Shown in pieces: positions 54,670 to 64,000 of a stretch of DNA of 64,000 nt (position 1 is its first letter; every line of letters begins with the position of its first letter). A program made the translations under genes and the position numbers. Under the pieces are notes generated by a model that saw only the letters and a program-made list of their open reading frames with translations, was not told where the DNA came from and did no database searches. Source of the DNA: Cryptomeria japonica (Eukaryota > Streptophyta > Pinopsida > Cupressales > Cupressaceae). The stretch is taken from the NCBI RefSeq assembly GCF_030272615.1, contig NC_081410.1, positions 504,486,942 through 504,550,941 of the forward strand. Reading direction: 5' to 3'.

Positions 54670-57600
54670 ATGATGGAGCCTTCACCTAGCAAGAAATTAG
54701 TGAATTTTAAGAAGCAAGAAGTACATATAGTTTTTCCTCCTTCATCTGTATCATCTAATATTTGACATTATTAGAGATAAGGAGATTGGTCATGCAGATC
54801 TCAATGAATTCCTGAAAATAGTAAAAGAGCCACCAATATCTTATAAAATGGATCCCACCATCAATAGTGAAATTTATTTAGTGGTGGCCTTTCCTATGTC
54901 TACACAAAATCCAGAATTTGTGTTGGCCCTAGCCAATAGGTATGATCCTACCACCAGATCAGTGAGGGATGAGGATGGAAAGAAGACACTCATCAAACTT
55001 GATGAGGAATTCTTTGCTACAATATTTAAGTGTTTGCCTATAGATCAATATGTTGATATTGACATGCAATCAGTGGTGGTTTATTTTGATAAAAATTCAG
55101 ATAAGTGTTTAAGGAATATAAATGATAATTGGCTAAAAACACCTAGGCCTACAATTTCAAGATGGCCTAAGACTCTTCCTCGCAAAGATTTCTTTGAGTT
55201 CAATGATCTTATTACTCTTCTCAGTAGAGTAAAAGGCCTCCCAACTTCCAACACTTACTACAAGTGGATGTATTAGTACATTCACATTATTTGGTAGAAT
55301 AAGAAGAAGATCTACCGAGGAAAGCAGATTGCATATGCTTTATGTGAGCAGTTAACTAAGGTGCCCACCATCTTGAATTTCTATATGACTTCCTACCTTA
55401 TCTATGCAATCGCCTCGATGAGGCATTTTACACGCTTACCTACCATAGGTGACAGGAGCCAGGTTCTTGTTTACAAGTAGTTCTCCCAGTTGACTCTCAA
55501 GGAGAGATTACACTATTTCGAGATAGTCAATTATGCCTTCTTTTCTCATTACATGTGTTTATTTGACAAAGATTTTCAAAACAAAAGTGTTTGATGAAGC
55601 TTGGAAGGTGGTGAGTGAATAGTAGGATTATATTTTATTTTAATTCCTCACATTTATATATATTAGGACTAGATGCTTCGATGAAGAACCCTTCATGCTC
55701 CCAAGGTATCCATCAAACAAGATCATCCTTATGGAGATGGCTCATCAAATGATATCAATCTATGAGCATCAATCTGGAGCTCATAAGACAGGTCTCAATT
55801 TTTCTATTGCTAAAAGGAGATATTCAAGAAATTCTATCTACAAGGCTCGCGCCATGGAGGAGGAGATGAGGAGAGTAACTATGAGATTCTTCAAAGCCAA
55901 GAAGTATTTGACTACAGAGACATGAAGAACAAAATAAAGAAGAGTTACACTCATTTCCCTCAAATTGAGGATGTATAGATTGATTTTAGAATAGAAGACG
56001 ACATTCAAAGACTTTAGTACTGTTATTTGACTGTAGAATAGATTGATAATTTTGATCTTGTCGAGGTTCCTAAGGATCGTGAAGATGATGGAGACATCCT
56101 AGATGGACTGCATATGAGAGAAACAAAGTTGTTGGCTTACCTCTTCCTCTCATTCAATGGTATCAAAAGGAGAATACTTCTATAAGGGCCAAGTTCCAAA
56201 GGATTCTTGATAATACCACTGATTGGTTAAATCTACATGGTGTTTAGCTTAAGGCTTTCCAAATTGAATCATTTGAAGAAGATGGCGCAGGGCCTAAGTG
56301 AATAATTTCTAAATTAAGAACCAAGAACAAACAAGATCGTGCAACTCCTAAAGGTCCTAGATTCATATTCACTGTTGGAAATGGTAAAAATCATGGTGAA
56401 TCTTTAATTCAAGAGACTCAAGTCCATGATGAAGTTGAAGGAGAAGAAGAAGAAAATGAAAGTGAACAACAACAACAACAACAATGAGATGAACTAGAGA
56501 ATGAGCAGGAACAAGAGGAAGGAGAATTTGATAAGGAGGGATTACCTCAAATCCCAAGTACTTCCCAGTCTCAAGAGACACAAAAAGGTGTTCCTTCTAC
56601 ATTATGTGATATCACAAGTACTACATTAGTCTTTGTTACTGACACTATTCCTTTGGGTTCCACTATGTCATTTTCATCTCAAGCTTCATAAATTCATGTT
56701 ATTCCTTCTACTTTCACAAGTGAATCTTCCCTTGATACACCTCATGATAACCTTGATAGTATTTTTCTTCCCAATTTGTCTGAGGTTACTTCTTCCATGT
56801 TAGAAGATTTTGAAAATTTCATGTCACAATCCCAAGTTCCTCCATAGGTTTCTACCATCTTAAATCCACCTGCCATTGTTACCATAACTTACTCATTGTT
56901 ACTACTAGTGTTCAATCATAGTTTTAGCTACATAAGATTTGACTGTTGGAGTATATGAAGATTCATCATTACCACCTTGGTTAGTGTCTAACACTCCCAA
57001 GAGGAAAAAGTAGGCCATATCTATAAATAATTTTTATTTCAACCAATTGGTACCTGTTAAGCCCAAGGTCACAAAGAAAGCAAAGATTGTGTCCAAATTG
57101 AGAATAGATCAATCAAAGAACATGTTTTTGGAAATGGTTATTCCTCCTCTAGATACAAACTTGGATAAGGTGAAATTTGTTTATAATGTCATTAAAGAAT
57201 TGATCTTGGAAAAAAAACAAATGATAGAACAATTGAAGATGCTCAAACTTATTTCCAGCATCTTGTGGCAATGTTCAATGAAGAGAAAGTTAAGAAAGAT
57301 AACTTAAAGAAATAAGTTGATCAGCTCACAGAGGTAATTGAGCCAGTCACTTCTTCTGTGGATGAGAAAGTTGTTAAACAAATTGAATAGGTAAATTCTC
57401 ATGGAAGAAAAGTTGGTGAATGGATGGATAGACTACTGAGCTAAGGAGCTCATCTCCTATGTTTAGTTGTTACTCTTATAAACAACTTGGAGGAGGTTAA
57501 AATTGAAATTGATAAAACTTTAATTTGTTTTCTAATGAATTGGAAGCACATGAGAAGGACTTCAACTCTTGGTTGTAGTTAGAATATTTCCAGTTGGATG

Positions 57601-57878
57601 TCCTGGTTGACAATGGAGTGATCCCTTCAAAGGATATGTACATTGAGCAAAGAGATGCTCTGGAACATCAAATGAACACAATAGAGATTCTTATCAAAGA
57701 TTTAAGAAAAGCACAAAAAGAATATAATGATAAAGGGCAAGACATCATCAAGAAGATAACAATTCTTCCTTGCACTTTCCTTGATGAAAACCAGAAGCCT
57801 CTTCATGAAGATTTCATCATCAAAGAGTTCCAGGAATTCATGAAGCATGATCAAAATGAAATGTCTACTGACACTTAG
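54670..57878 (+). pseudogene. Large protein of element N, unrecognised, frameshifted
   Basis: Coding-quality sequence from ATG 54670 (MMEPSPSKKLVNFKKQEVHI) with a frameshift near 54762, to the TAG at 57876. The 142-codon open part (54848-55276) holds ALANRYDPTTRSVRDEDG and EEFFATIFKCLP, then RWPKTLPRKDFFEFNDLITL. The frame runs on through single stops (CALCEQLTKVPTILNFY; EEPFMLPRYPSNKIILMEMA at about 55685). An acidic/Gln-rich run (six consecutive CAA codons near 56465) follows, then Ser/Thr/Pro-rich text. A helical, Lys/Glu/Leu-rich C-terminus lies at 57047-57307 and 57594-57878 (ALEHQMNTIEILIKDLRKAQ). No Gag or Pol motif. Related in its first part to the M protein. Function unknown. Confidence 0.55.
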
Positions 57879-58120
57879 TAATTTTCATAGTAGATGTATT
57901 TTTGAATAAAACATTGACACCTCAAGTTTCATTTTGTATTTAGCTTTTTATCTTAGGCAATTCACGAGTCCAAAGTCAATTAGGACTCTTCTTTATATTA
58001 GGCATATTTTTTCCTAGATTTTCTCAACACGCCTCTCCTATGTATATGAGGTTTCTTATTGCAATTCATATCTATTATCTTTAATCTATATGTCAAAATT
58101 GTTGTAGTGAAGTGCAAAAG

Positions 58121-58710
58121 AGAAACTTTGTGTTCCTATTGTGATTTACAAACTTGATAAAATAAGAAGAAATATTTGGCATCCAAACTTTGTGTTGGAT
58201 TCACTTGTGGTTTGTGGTGAGAGTTACTTATGTCATTTTCATTATAAATTCTTATTTTACTCAAGTAAAGGTGTGTTGAGAAAATATTGTTAAAGCGTAG
58301 AGGAAATTGTTAGTTTGTAAACTTTGTGTCATATCTTGACTATTGTTAATATAATTAAGAAAAAGTGATTGTGATATCATTGTGAAGACTTTGTGCTTCA
58401 TATTGGCCCTTTAAAGTTAAATTTAGCTGAGATAACTCTAAAGACTTTGTGTTTTATTATGCCGTCTTGGAAAGGAAATCATAACTTGAATACTTTGAGC
58501 TTCATATTATCATTTCAAAAAAAAATTATCAAAAGTGAAAAAGCTAAGAAATAGTTAAGACTTTTTGCTTTATCTTGATTTTCTAAATTAACACATTGGG
58601 TTACAAAAGAACTTGTAAAAGTGGTTGATGGGACAACAGTGAAATTTAAGACTTTGAGCTTGAGCGCTCTTTCTCGTCCTACAAGAGCGATGGAGGACTT
58701 TGCACCTTTA
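58121..58710. repeat. Hairpin array with constant loop ACTTTGTG, 3' region of N
   Basis: The 8-mer ACTTTGTG (variants ACTTTGAG, ACTTTTTG, ACTTTGCA) recurs with differing paired arms: GAA/TTC (58122), ATCCAA/TTGGAT (58191-58210), TGAAG/CTTCA (58383-58400), TAAAG/TTTTA (58439-58456, one G-T), TGAA/TTCA (58487-58504), AAG/CTT (58557-58570 and 58648-58661), AGG/CCT (58694-58707). One further copy near 58319 has poor arms. Typical spacing 46-91 bp. No gene. Confidence 0.75.
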
Positions 58711-58859
58711 TGGACACTTCGCTTCTTTCTTATCAATGTTGCATTATTCTTGCATTCTAAGTTATTTTGTAACAAATAAATTGTAAGAATTATAACTGCT
58801 CTTTATTGTAAATTATTTTCTGAAAAGAGAGGAAAAGAATAACATGTATCTTGAAAAAA

Positions 58860-59500
58860 GAAGATAGGATGATGTACCACCCATGTTTGAATAGGAGTTA
58901 AAATTTATATCTTATTAGAATAGAGTAGTGAATCATAGGGGGAGCCTTCCCTAAAAAATTAGGAGAGATTTAATCTCGTGTTGTTGTGGTTGAAACCACA
59001 ATTTTGGAAACTCTTCCAGCTTGCAAAATTTTCAACCAACACATAGGAAATCTTGAAAAGGGAGAATAATTGGTCATGAGGAGAACCCTATTGTAGACAA
59101 AAATCAATGATGATCTAACACAAAGGAGGAACATATTCTAAACAAGTGCAATTTGGGAGGCAAATGTTGTCAGGTTATCATTGATATCAATAGCACAGAC
59201 AAATTTATCTCAAAAGAGAAGGTGTTGAAGCTAAATTTGAAGAGGGTGAAACACCTGAATTAATATCAAATTTCTTGGATTTATGGTGATCACAAAATAC
59301 TGGTGAGTGAGAAATGCCTTATCATTTTTTATATCGATTCCTATAAAGATGAATTGTTATGTTATATCATGCTATCATTTCTAGTTGGGGAGACCTTGGC
59401 AATGTGATAAAAGAGTCATACATGATGGGAGGAAGAACATATACACTATAACTATGAATATAAATAAGCACACCCTAATTCTCTAAGATGAAGAGTAAAA
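58860..59500 (+). pseudogene. Gag end and aspartic protease of G
   Basis: After N the text resumes with DDVPPMFE and a GSLP..RR remnant. The NIF*/TKCNLGGKCCQVIIDINS block near 59125-59195 is the gypsy protease start, where the usual active site D-G/S-G/S is now DINS. KEKVLKLNLKRVKH follows, then SYKDELLCYIMLSFLVGRPWQCDKRVIHDGRKN near 59340-59440, a pattern characteristic of plant gypsy protease C-termini. Frameshift near 59140. Confidence 0.7.
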
Positions 59501-59659
59501 GAAAGTATTGTGCGATAGTGCAATGATCGGTTTAGTAGATGGGGGGAAGTTTCTAGAAGAATTAAAGCATGAGAACACTTTTTTTGTACTCATTACTGGG
59601 ATATGCAGCAACAAAGATGTCAAAATAACATGTACAAATGGAGATTACCACAAAAGGAG

Positions 59660-60500
59660 GTTGCAGACTTGATCAAAGCATATCAAACTATTATGTCAGA
59701 GAATAATCTGGAAGGATTTTTACCATTCTAGAGGCTCATACGGGGGACAAGATTTCCTAAAAAAGTAGAATAGTAGATGACATCAGTGGAGAATGTAGAG
59801 TTGAGTAGACATGTACATAAATTATTGAAGGGATTGATTTAAGAGATCTCGAGCCCATGTGTGGTACCTATTATCTTAGCACCAAAGAAATATGGAGAAT
59901 GTAGGATGTGTATTGACTCAAGATCCTTCAACAAGACCAAAACTAAATATCAATTTTCTTTATCGAGGATGGATGACATAATGGAATACTTGAGTGTTAT
60001 AAATTATCTCACCAAGATTAACCTCAAGAATGGATACCATCATATCATAATCTACGAGGGTGATAAATGAAATATTGCATATAAAACCACTGACAAAGTG
60101 TATAAGTGGTTGGTCACGCCTTTTGAAATCACTAACGTACTAAATACATTCATATGGTTGATGAACGAAGTATGAAAGGAGTTCCTATGTAAGTTTCTCA
60201 TTGTTTATCTAAATGATATTTCAATTTTTAGTAGGACAAGGAAAGAACATATCTAGGACATCAAACAAGTGTTTCACTAGTTAAGAGAGGAGAAGTTGTT
60301 AATCAAGCTGAAGAAATGTAATTTCATGAAGATGAAACCGGTTTATTTGGGGATTGTGATCTCTACAGAAGGATTAAAGATGGGTTTGAAGAAGCTGGTA
60401 CCAATTGTTGAATGGCCTACACTAATAGGTAAGATATTTTCATGATTTGTTGAGTTTTTATCATAATTTCATCAAGAATTTTAGCACCATTTGCACGCTA
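59660..60500 (+). pseudogene. Reverse transcriptase of G, catalytic Asp replaced
   Basis: VVPIILAPKKYGECRMCIDSRSFNKTKTKYQFSLSRMDDIM (59858-59980) is the fingers/palm start. YLTKINLKNGYHHI near 60005 has Asn where the first catalytic Asp (KIDL) is expected. FLIVYLNDISIFS near 60195 has YLND for YLDD. FEITNVLNTFIWLMNEV and KKCNFMKMKPVYLGIVIS are also typical. Stops at 60068, 60172 and others. Confidence 0.8.
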
Positions 60501-61030
60501 ATGACAAAGATAATGAGGGGAGACAAGAAAATAGTTTAAGTGGGCATTTGGAGAACAAAGGAGTTTTGAATTGTTGAACAAAAAGGTGATGGAGCAATTG
60601 GTACTAGCCTTACTAGATTTCAACAAAGTCTTTCAAGTGGATTATGAGACTACTGGTAGTTTTATAGGAATGGTCCTAAGGCAAGAAGGAAGACAATTTA
60701 TTATTTCAAATATAATTTGAATGATGCAAGGAGAAGGTATTCAGTATATGATCAGGAGTTCTATGTCATAATTCAAGCATTGAAGAAAAGGAAACATTAT
60801 CTTCTACCAAAGGAGTTTGTATTGTATATAGACCATCAATCCCTCTAGTACTTGAATGGTCAAGGAAAGTTAAACTATAGGCATATGTGGTGGGTAGATC
60901 TCATGTAGAGATACACATTTTTCCTAAAGATTCAAATTGAGATTTCAAACCAAGTTACAAATGCATTGGGCAAAAGAACAAACCTAATGATGCAGATGAT
61001 GATTGTAGAAATGAGATTTAATAAACAAAA
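60501..61030 (+). pseudogene. RNase H of G
   Basis: LALLDFNKVFQVDYETTGSFIGMVLRQEG (about 60604) is the start of the gypsy RNase H. YDQEFYVIIQALKKRKHYLLPKEFVLYIDHQSL (about 60747-60840) contains the conserved E and D of the family (YxxExxA..A...W..YL....F...TDH). Frameshift near 60700, stop near 60847. Confidence 0.7.
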
Positions 61031-62230
61031 AAAATCGTATGAAGATGATCCTGACTTTGTAGAGGCTTGGAAGGAAAGTAGATAATTGATGGTGACTGGC
61101 ATAAGTAATTGGTTATATTAATTCATCCAAGACAACACGTTGTTCAAAGGATATTAATTGTGTATCGCCATAAGTTCAATATAGGAGAACCCGATCAAGG
61201 AGAAACATTCTAGAGAGTTGGCAAAGCATTTTGTTATTCACAAAACTATATCCTTGATGAGTGAGAATTTATTTGGTCTCTAATCTACCATAACTATTTT
61301 TAAGTATTTTGATGAGTTCAGGACTTGTCAGGTGGCTAAGGGAGCTAGTCAAAATACCAAGTTGTATCAACCTCTTCCAATTTCAGAAAGGCCTTGGGAG
61401 GATATCAGTATGGGTTTTACGTTGGGATTACTAAGAACTCATAGAGGATATGCATCAATATTTTTTTGTAGTGAATCACCTTGCCAAGATGGTGCATGTC
61501 ATTCCTTGTAACAAGACTAATGTTGTGGTGCATATTGCTAACTTTTTCTCCTAGGAAATAGTGAGGCTACAAGGAGTACCAAAGAGCATTCATTTAGACC
61601 TAGATACTAAATTTACTAGATACTTTTGGAGGTTAATATGGAAGAAGATGAAAACAAACTTGAAGTTTAGCTTCGCATTTCACCCACGGATCAATGGACA
61701 AACAAAGGCAATAAATAGAATCTTGGGGAACTTTCTCAGATGTTTGGTAGGAAACAAGACTAGGAATTGGGACATGATCTTACCACAAGTAGAGTTTGCA
61801 TATAGTAAATAAAATGGAGCACTGAAAGGACATTTTTTGAAATCATTACAAAAATGCATCCTAAAGGAGTATCCGAACTTAGAGACATTGGCTCAGAAGA
61901 TAAGAGGAGTGCAAAGGATAAGGATTTTGTAGAACATACGGTTGCTTTACACAAGGAAGTCAAGCAATATCTAAGGGTTTTAAATAATAAATATAAAGAA
62001 CATATGGATACTAAGAGGAGGTAAAAAGAGTTTATGGTTGGAGATGAAGTCATGGTGCATCTTCGAAAGGAGAGGTTTCTAGTAGAGACATATAAAAAGT
62101 TGAAGATGAAGAGTTTTAGTCCTTACAAGACATTCAAAATTTTGCTTCTGGGAATACTGAATACTTATGAAGAAGAGTTACTGGAAGGCATTGAAATCTC
62201 TCCAATATTCAACACCATGGATCTCTACTA
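61031..62230 (+). pseudogene. Integrase of G, catalytic Glu replaced
   Basis: The zinc-binding region is poorly preserved. [34 protein letters not shown] (about 61318) leads into the core with the first Asp. [15 protein letters not shown] follows a frameshift. LDLDTKFTRYFW (about 61590) has the second Asp. FHPRINGQTKAINRILGNFLRC (about 61678) has Lys for the third catalytic residue (family GQTE). The GDEVMVHLRKERF..YKKLKMKSFSPYKT segment (62040-62130) is the C-terminal domain shared by gypsy integrases. Confidence 0.8.
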
Positions 62231-62460
62231 GTTTAATGGACCTAACCAAAGAGGATGATACAGAGACATCATTTTAAGACAAATTGTTGTAATTACCACT
62301 AGAATAAATTTTGAAAAACTGGACTAGATGCAACACCCGGAACAAAAAGTATAAGGAATATTTGGCCAAGTGCAAGGAAAATTTGATAGAATATGCAACA
62401 TTGATCTTATAGGTTGAACATGAGGTATTTGTATCACATTTAGAACCTGCAACATGAGGG
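62231..62460 (+). pseudogene. Chromodomain remnant at the G integrase C-terminus
   Basis: NTRNKKYKEYLAKCKENLIEYATLI (about 62332-62409) fits the chromodomain core pattern TR..K.Y.EYLVKWK..P.EDATW. The aromatic Trp of VKW is Cys here and the WE of DATW is lost. EHEVFVSHLEPAT follows a TAG. Chromodomains guide chromovirus integration to heterochromatin; this one is damaged. Confidence 0.65.
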
Positions 62461-62488
62461 GTGCACTTTTCAATTAATCTCTGGGGTT
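62461..62488 (+). other. Polypurine tract region of G
   Basis: CTCTGGGGTT lies directly before the TGATGCAAG LTR start; a weak, pyrimidine-interrupted tract. ATGAGGGGTGCA upstream is the other candidate. Confidence 0.4.
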
Positions 62489-62803
62489 TGATGCAAGAGC
62501 ATCTTAGAGAACCAAAGATTGGACCTAAAAGTGGAAGCATATGAAAAAAAATTAAAAATTTCAAAGCTTATGTAGCATGCCACATAGTGGATATGAGGCT
62601 AGACAACCTTCAGATGTGTTTGCACCCATCCACCTCTAATTTTGGACCTTCTTCAAGCATCTAGCATTGACGCACACATTACACTAACAATTGGACTTGG
62701 GACCCAAGGGAGGCTGATGTAGATCATTTTTAGTGTTTGTGTATAATATATAAACACCTTGAGAATCTTTGGAGAACATCATCAGTAGTTGGGGAGTAAT
62801 AGT
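62489..62803 (+). repeat. 3' LTR of G, truncated by H
   Basis: Starts TGATGCAAGAGCATC, matching the joined 5' LTR start around Y2. Aligns with 43099-43400 (GGACCTTCTTCAAGCAT and ACTAACAATTGGACTTGGG blocks, AAACACCTTGAGAAT). Ends at atagt (62799-62803), the likely target site of H. Confidence 0.8.
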
Positions 62804-64000
62804 TGTAGACACCTAAAAATGTCTCATTGATCATGTACTAATTATTTCTCTAATTGATTAATTAATCATATTCTTCTAATTTCATATTTCCTTATCATCT
62901 TACTACTTATTCTATTTCCTATTCTATCATCATTTAATCATTTTAATCATTTTCTAATAATTAATTAAATATTTGTTATTTAATTAATTCTTTTTAATTC
63001 CCCAATTTAAATAATATTTATTATTTAAATAATTCTATTCTCAATTTCTATCTCTAATCATCTAATCATTAACCCATTTCTAAATATTAATCATATATTT
63101 ACTATTTAATTAATTATGATTTAATCCTTTAAATTAAATAATCTTTATTATTTAATTAAGTTCCAATTCTAGAATAATTAAATAGTTTCTTTAAATTATT
63201 TAATTAGCTAATTAATTCTTCAATTTCCAAATCCCCAAATTCTAATTTCATTTAATTTCATATTCTTCTAAATTCTTCCAAATTCAAATATTCTAAATTC
63301 TTCCAAATTCAAATACATGTGCATTATTTCAAAAACCAAATTGAAAATCAAAGTCAAGTTCTAAATATATTCAAATGCTAAATTAAATTAAATAAATTCA
63401 ATTATTTGAATTAAAATCTCATGCAAAGATTAAATTGAAAATCTAAGTCAAAGTGCAAGCACATGCTAAATTAATTAATTAAATTGACAAGGTTTAAACA
63501 AAAACCTTCTACACTTTAAGCTTCCACTTAGCTTAGGCGGGTATACCTTTAGGATCACTCTTTTCAATTGAAGATTAATAGAAGACCAGTGCCAACTTCT
63601 GCAAACCCTACAACTTTAAACATAACTAGACATAAAAGAAAGACTCATATTCATTTTTATTGATCATCAAGGTCATGGACATCAACAAGCTATACTAGTG
63701 CCTTATTCAGGCTTCAGAGTCATTCGGAATTGGACAAGAACTGACAGAAGAAATTCACATACATGTCATTACATTCATTTAACCAAATCTATATATACCA
63801 GACATATATAAACTTTCACCATATGCTAAACCCAGTCATCGAATTCAATTAGAAATCATTGATTACCAATGAAAAAGGATTTAAGTATATCTAATTTCCC
63901 TCCTTGAGGGAACAACCTAAACACATTCTCGTAAATTGCTTTGCAAATCATTCAATTAAATAATCCTAAATCATCTAATCAAAATGGTAACCAATCACGC
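62804..64000. repeat. LTR H, runs off the window
   Basis: Starts TGTAGACACCTAAA inside the G LTR. Very AT-rich and gene-free. Three perfect hairpins occur: AATTAATTAAAT/ATTTAATTAATT (62959-62989), ATTTAAATAATA/TATTATTTAAAT (63005-63030) and AATTAAATAAT/ATTATTTAATT (63132-63157). The same TGTAGACACC end marks the reverse-oriented block ending at 52417. A full element or solo LTR cannot be told apart here. Confidence 0.55.

Larger units (their letters stand above)
52841..58850 (+). mobile_element. Pol-less element N between gag and protease of G
   Basis: Begins TGATAACCCCTACG at 52841; the right edge lies between about 58844 and 58853. An A5 run stands on both sides but is too simple to prove a target duplication. 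Contents: palindrome array (52985-54570), a 3.2 kb degenerate ORF, then a second hairpin array (58121-58710). The two ends share no long direct repeat, so an LTR pair is not demonstrated. No pol domain is present. Confidence 0.5.
37186..62803 (+). mobile_element. Ty3/gypsy chromovirus G with nested insertions
   Basis: The order gag, protease, RT, RNase H, integrase, chromodomain, LTR is that of a plant chromovirus. The 5' LTR is 37186-37198 plus 43094-43655 (Y2 between). Gag is in three pieces (43690-44179, 50490-51205, 52418-52840), separated by M and a solo-LTR-like block. N separates gag from protease. The 3' LTR starts at 62489 and is cut at 62803 by H. Without insertions G would be about 7 kb. 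All genes are dead. Confidence 0.75.

Noticed and set aside
55600-55670. Possible short intron in the N ORF (GTGAGTGAATAG...TATATTAG)
   Set aside because: The frame continues through it if single stops (TAG, TAA in place of Gln codons) are allowed, and about 56 bp is too short for a plant intron.
56440-56500. CAA repeat as a microsatellite of interest
   Set aside because: Only six units and in frame with a Gln/Glu-rich part of the N protein.
52836-58859. A5 target duplication for N
   Set aside because: A homopolymer this short occurs by chance and would place the right end at CTTG, not at a canonical CA.
62804-63480. MITE or TIR transposon from TGTAGACACC and GGTGTCTACA ends
   Set aside because: The two ends lie 10 kb apart in separate insertions; TG...CA with this inverted 10-mer is a normal LTR terminus.

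Overview
The window looks like intergenic DNA from a large, repeat-rich plant nuclear genome. A gymnosperm such as a conifer is my best guess; I infer this from the old, deeply nested LTR retrotransposons, the long LTRs and the lack of any convincing host gene, and no marker gene proves it. Nearly everything is plant Ty1/copia plus one Ty3/gypsy chromovirus. All primer-binding sites I could find have the initiator-Met tRNA form (TGGTATCAGAGC or close variants).

Layout. (1) 1-821: the 3' part of an LTR (family E/X). (2) 831-11874: copia element A (truncated 5' LTR, gag, protease, integrase, RT, RNase H, intact 3' LTR). Its gag is split by a 3.2 kb solo-LTR-like insertion, S, with target duplication agtgc. 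(3) 11875-15108, minus strand: element B, an LTR plus a gag-like protein with coiled coils and several zinc knuckles but no recognisable pol, preceded by an unrecognised coding-like fragment. (4) 15203-36470: copia element X. Its 5' LTR was split by element C (15618-29279, exact duplication gatgg). C's gag was split by the related element D (17097-23600, duplication caata/caatc). Further on, X gag was split by a 5'-truncated piece of family Y (Y1, 31200-33078, duplication aggat). (5) 36470-37160: a ~220-bp tandem repeat beside X's polypurine tract. (6) 37186-62803: gypsy chromovirus G. Its 5' LTR holds copia element Y2 (37199-43093). Its gag is interrupted by the minus-strand pol-less element M (44180-50489) and by a solo-LTR-like block (about 51206-52417). 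Between gag and protease lies the pol-less element N (52841 to about 58850). Its 3' LTR is cut by LTR H (62804 to the window end).

The autonomous-type copies (A, C, D, X, Y2, G) once encoded Gag and Pol for copy-and-paste transposition. All are now broken by stops, indels or lost catalytic residues. Y2 is the best preserved: its 1108-codon gag-pol frame has stops and an in-frame gag deletion but no frameshift.

The most unusual material is in M, N and the H-type LTRs. M and N encode large proteins unlike Gag or Pol that appear related to each other. Several of these blocks carry arrays of short hairpins whose stems differ in sequence but stay paired; in one array the loop (ACTTTGTG) is constant while the stems change. 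I know of no named system that matches this, and it is my main candidate for something undescribed.
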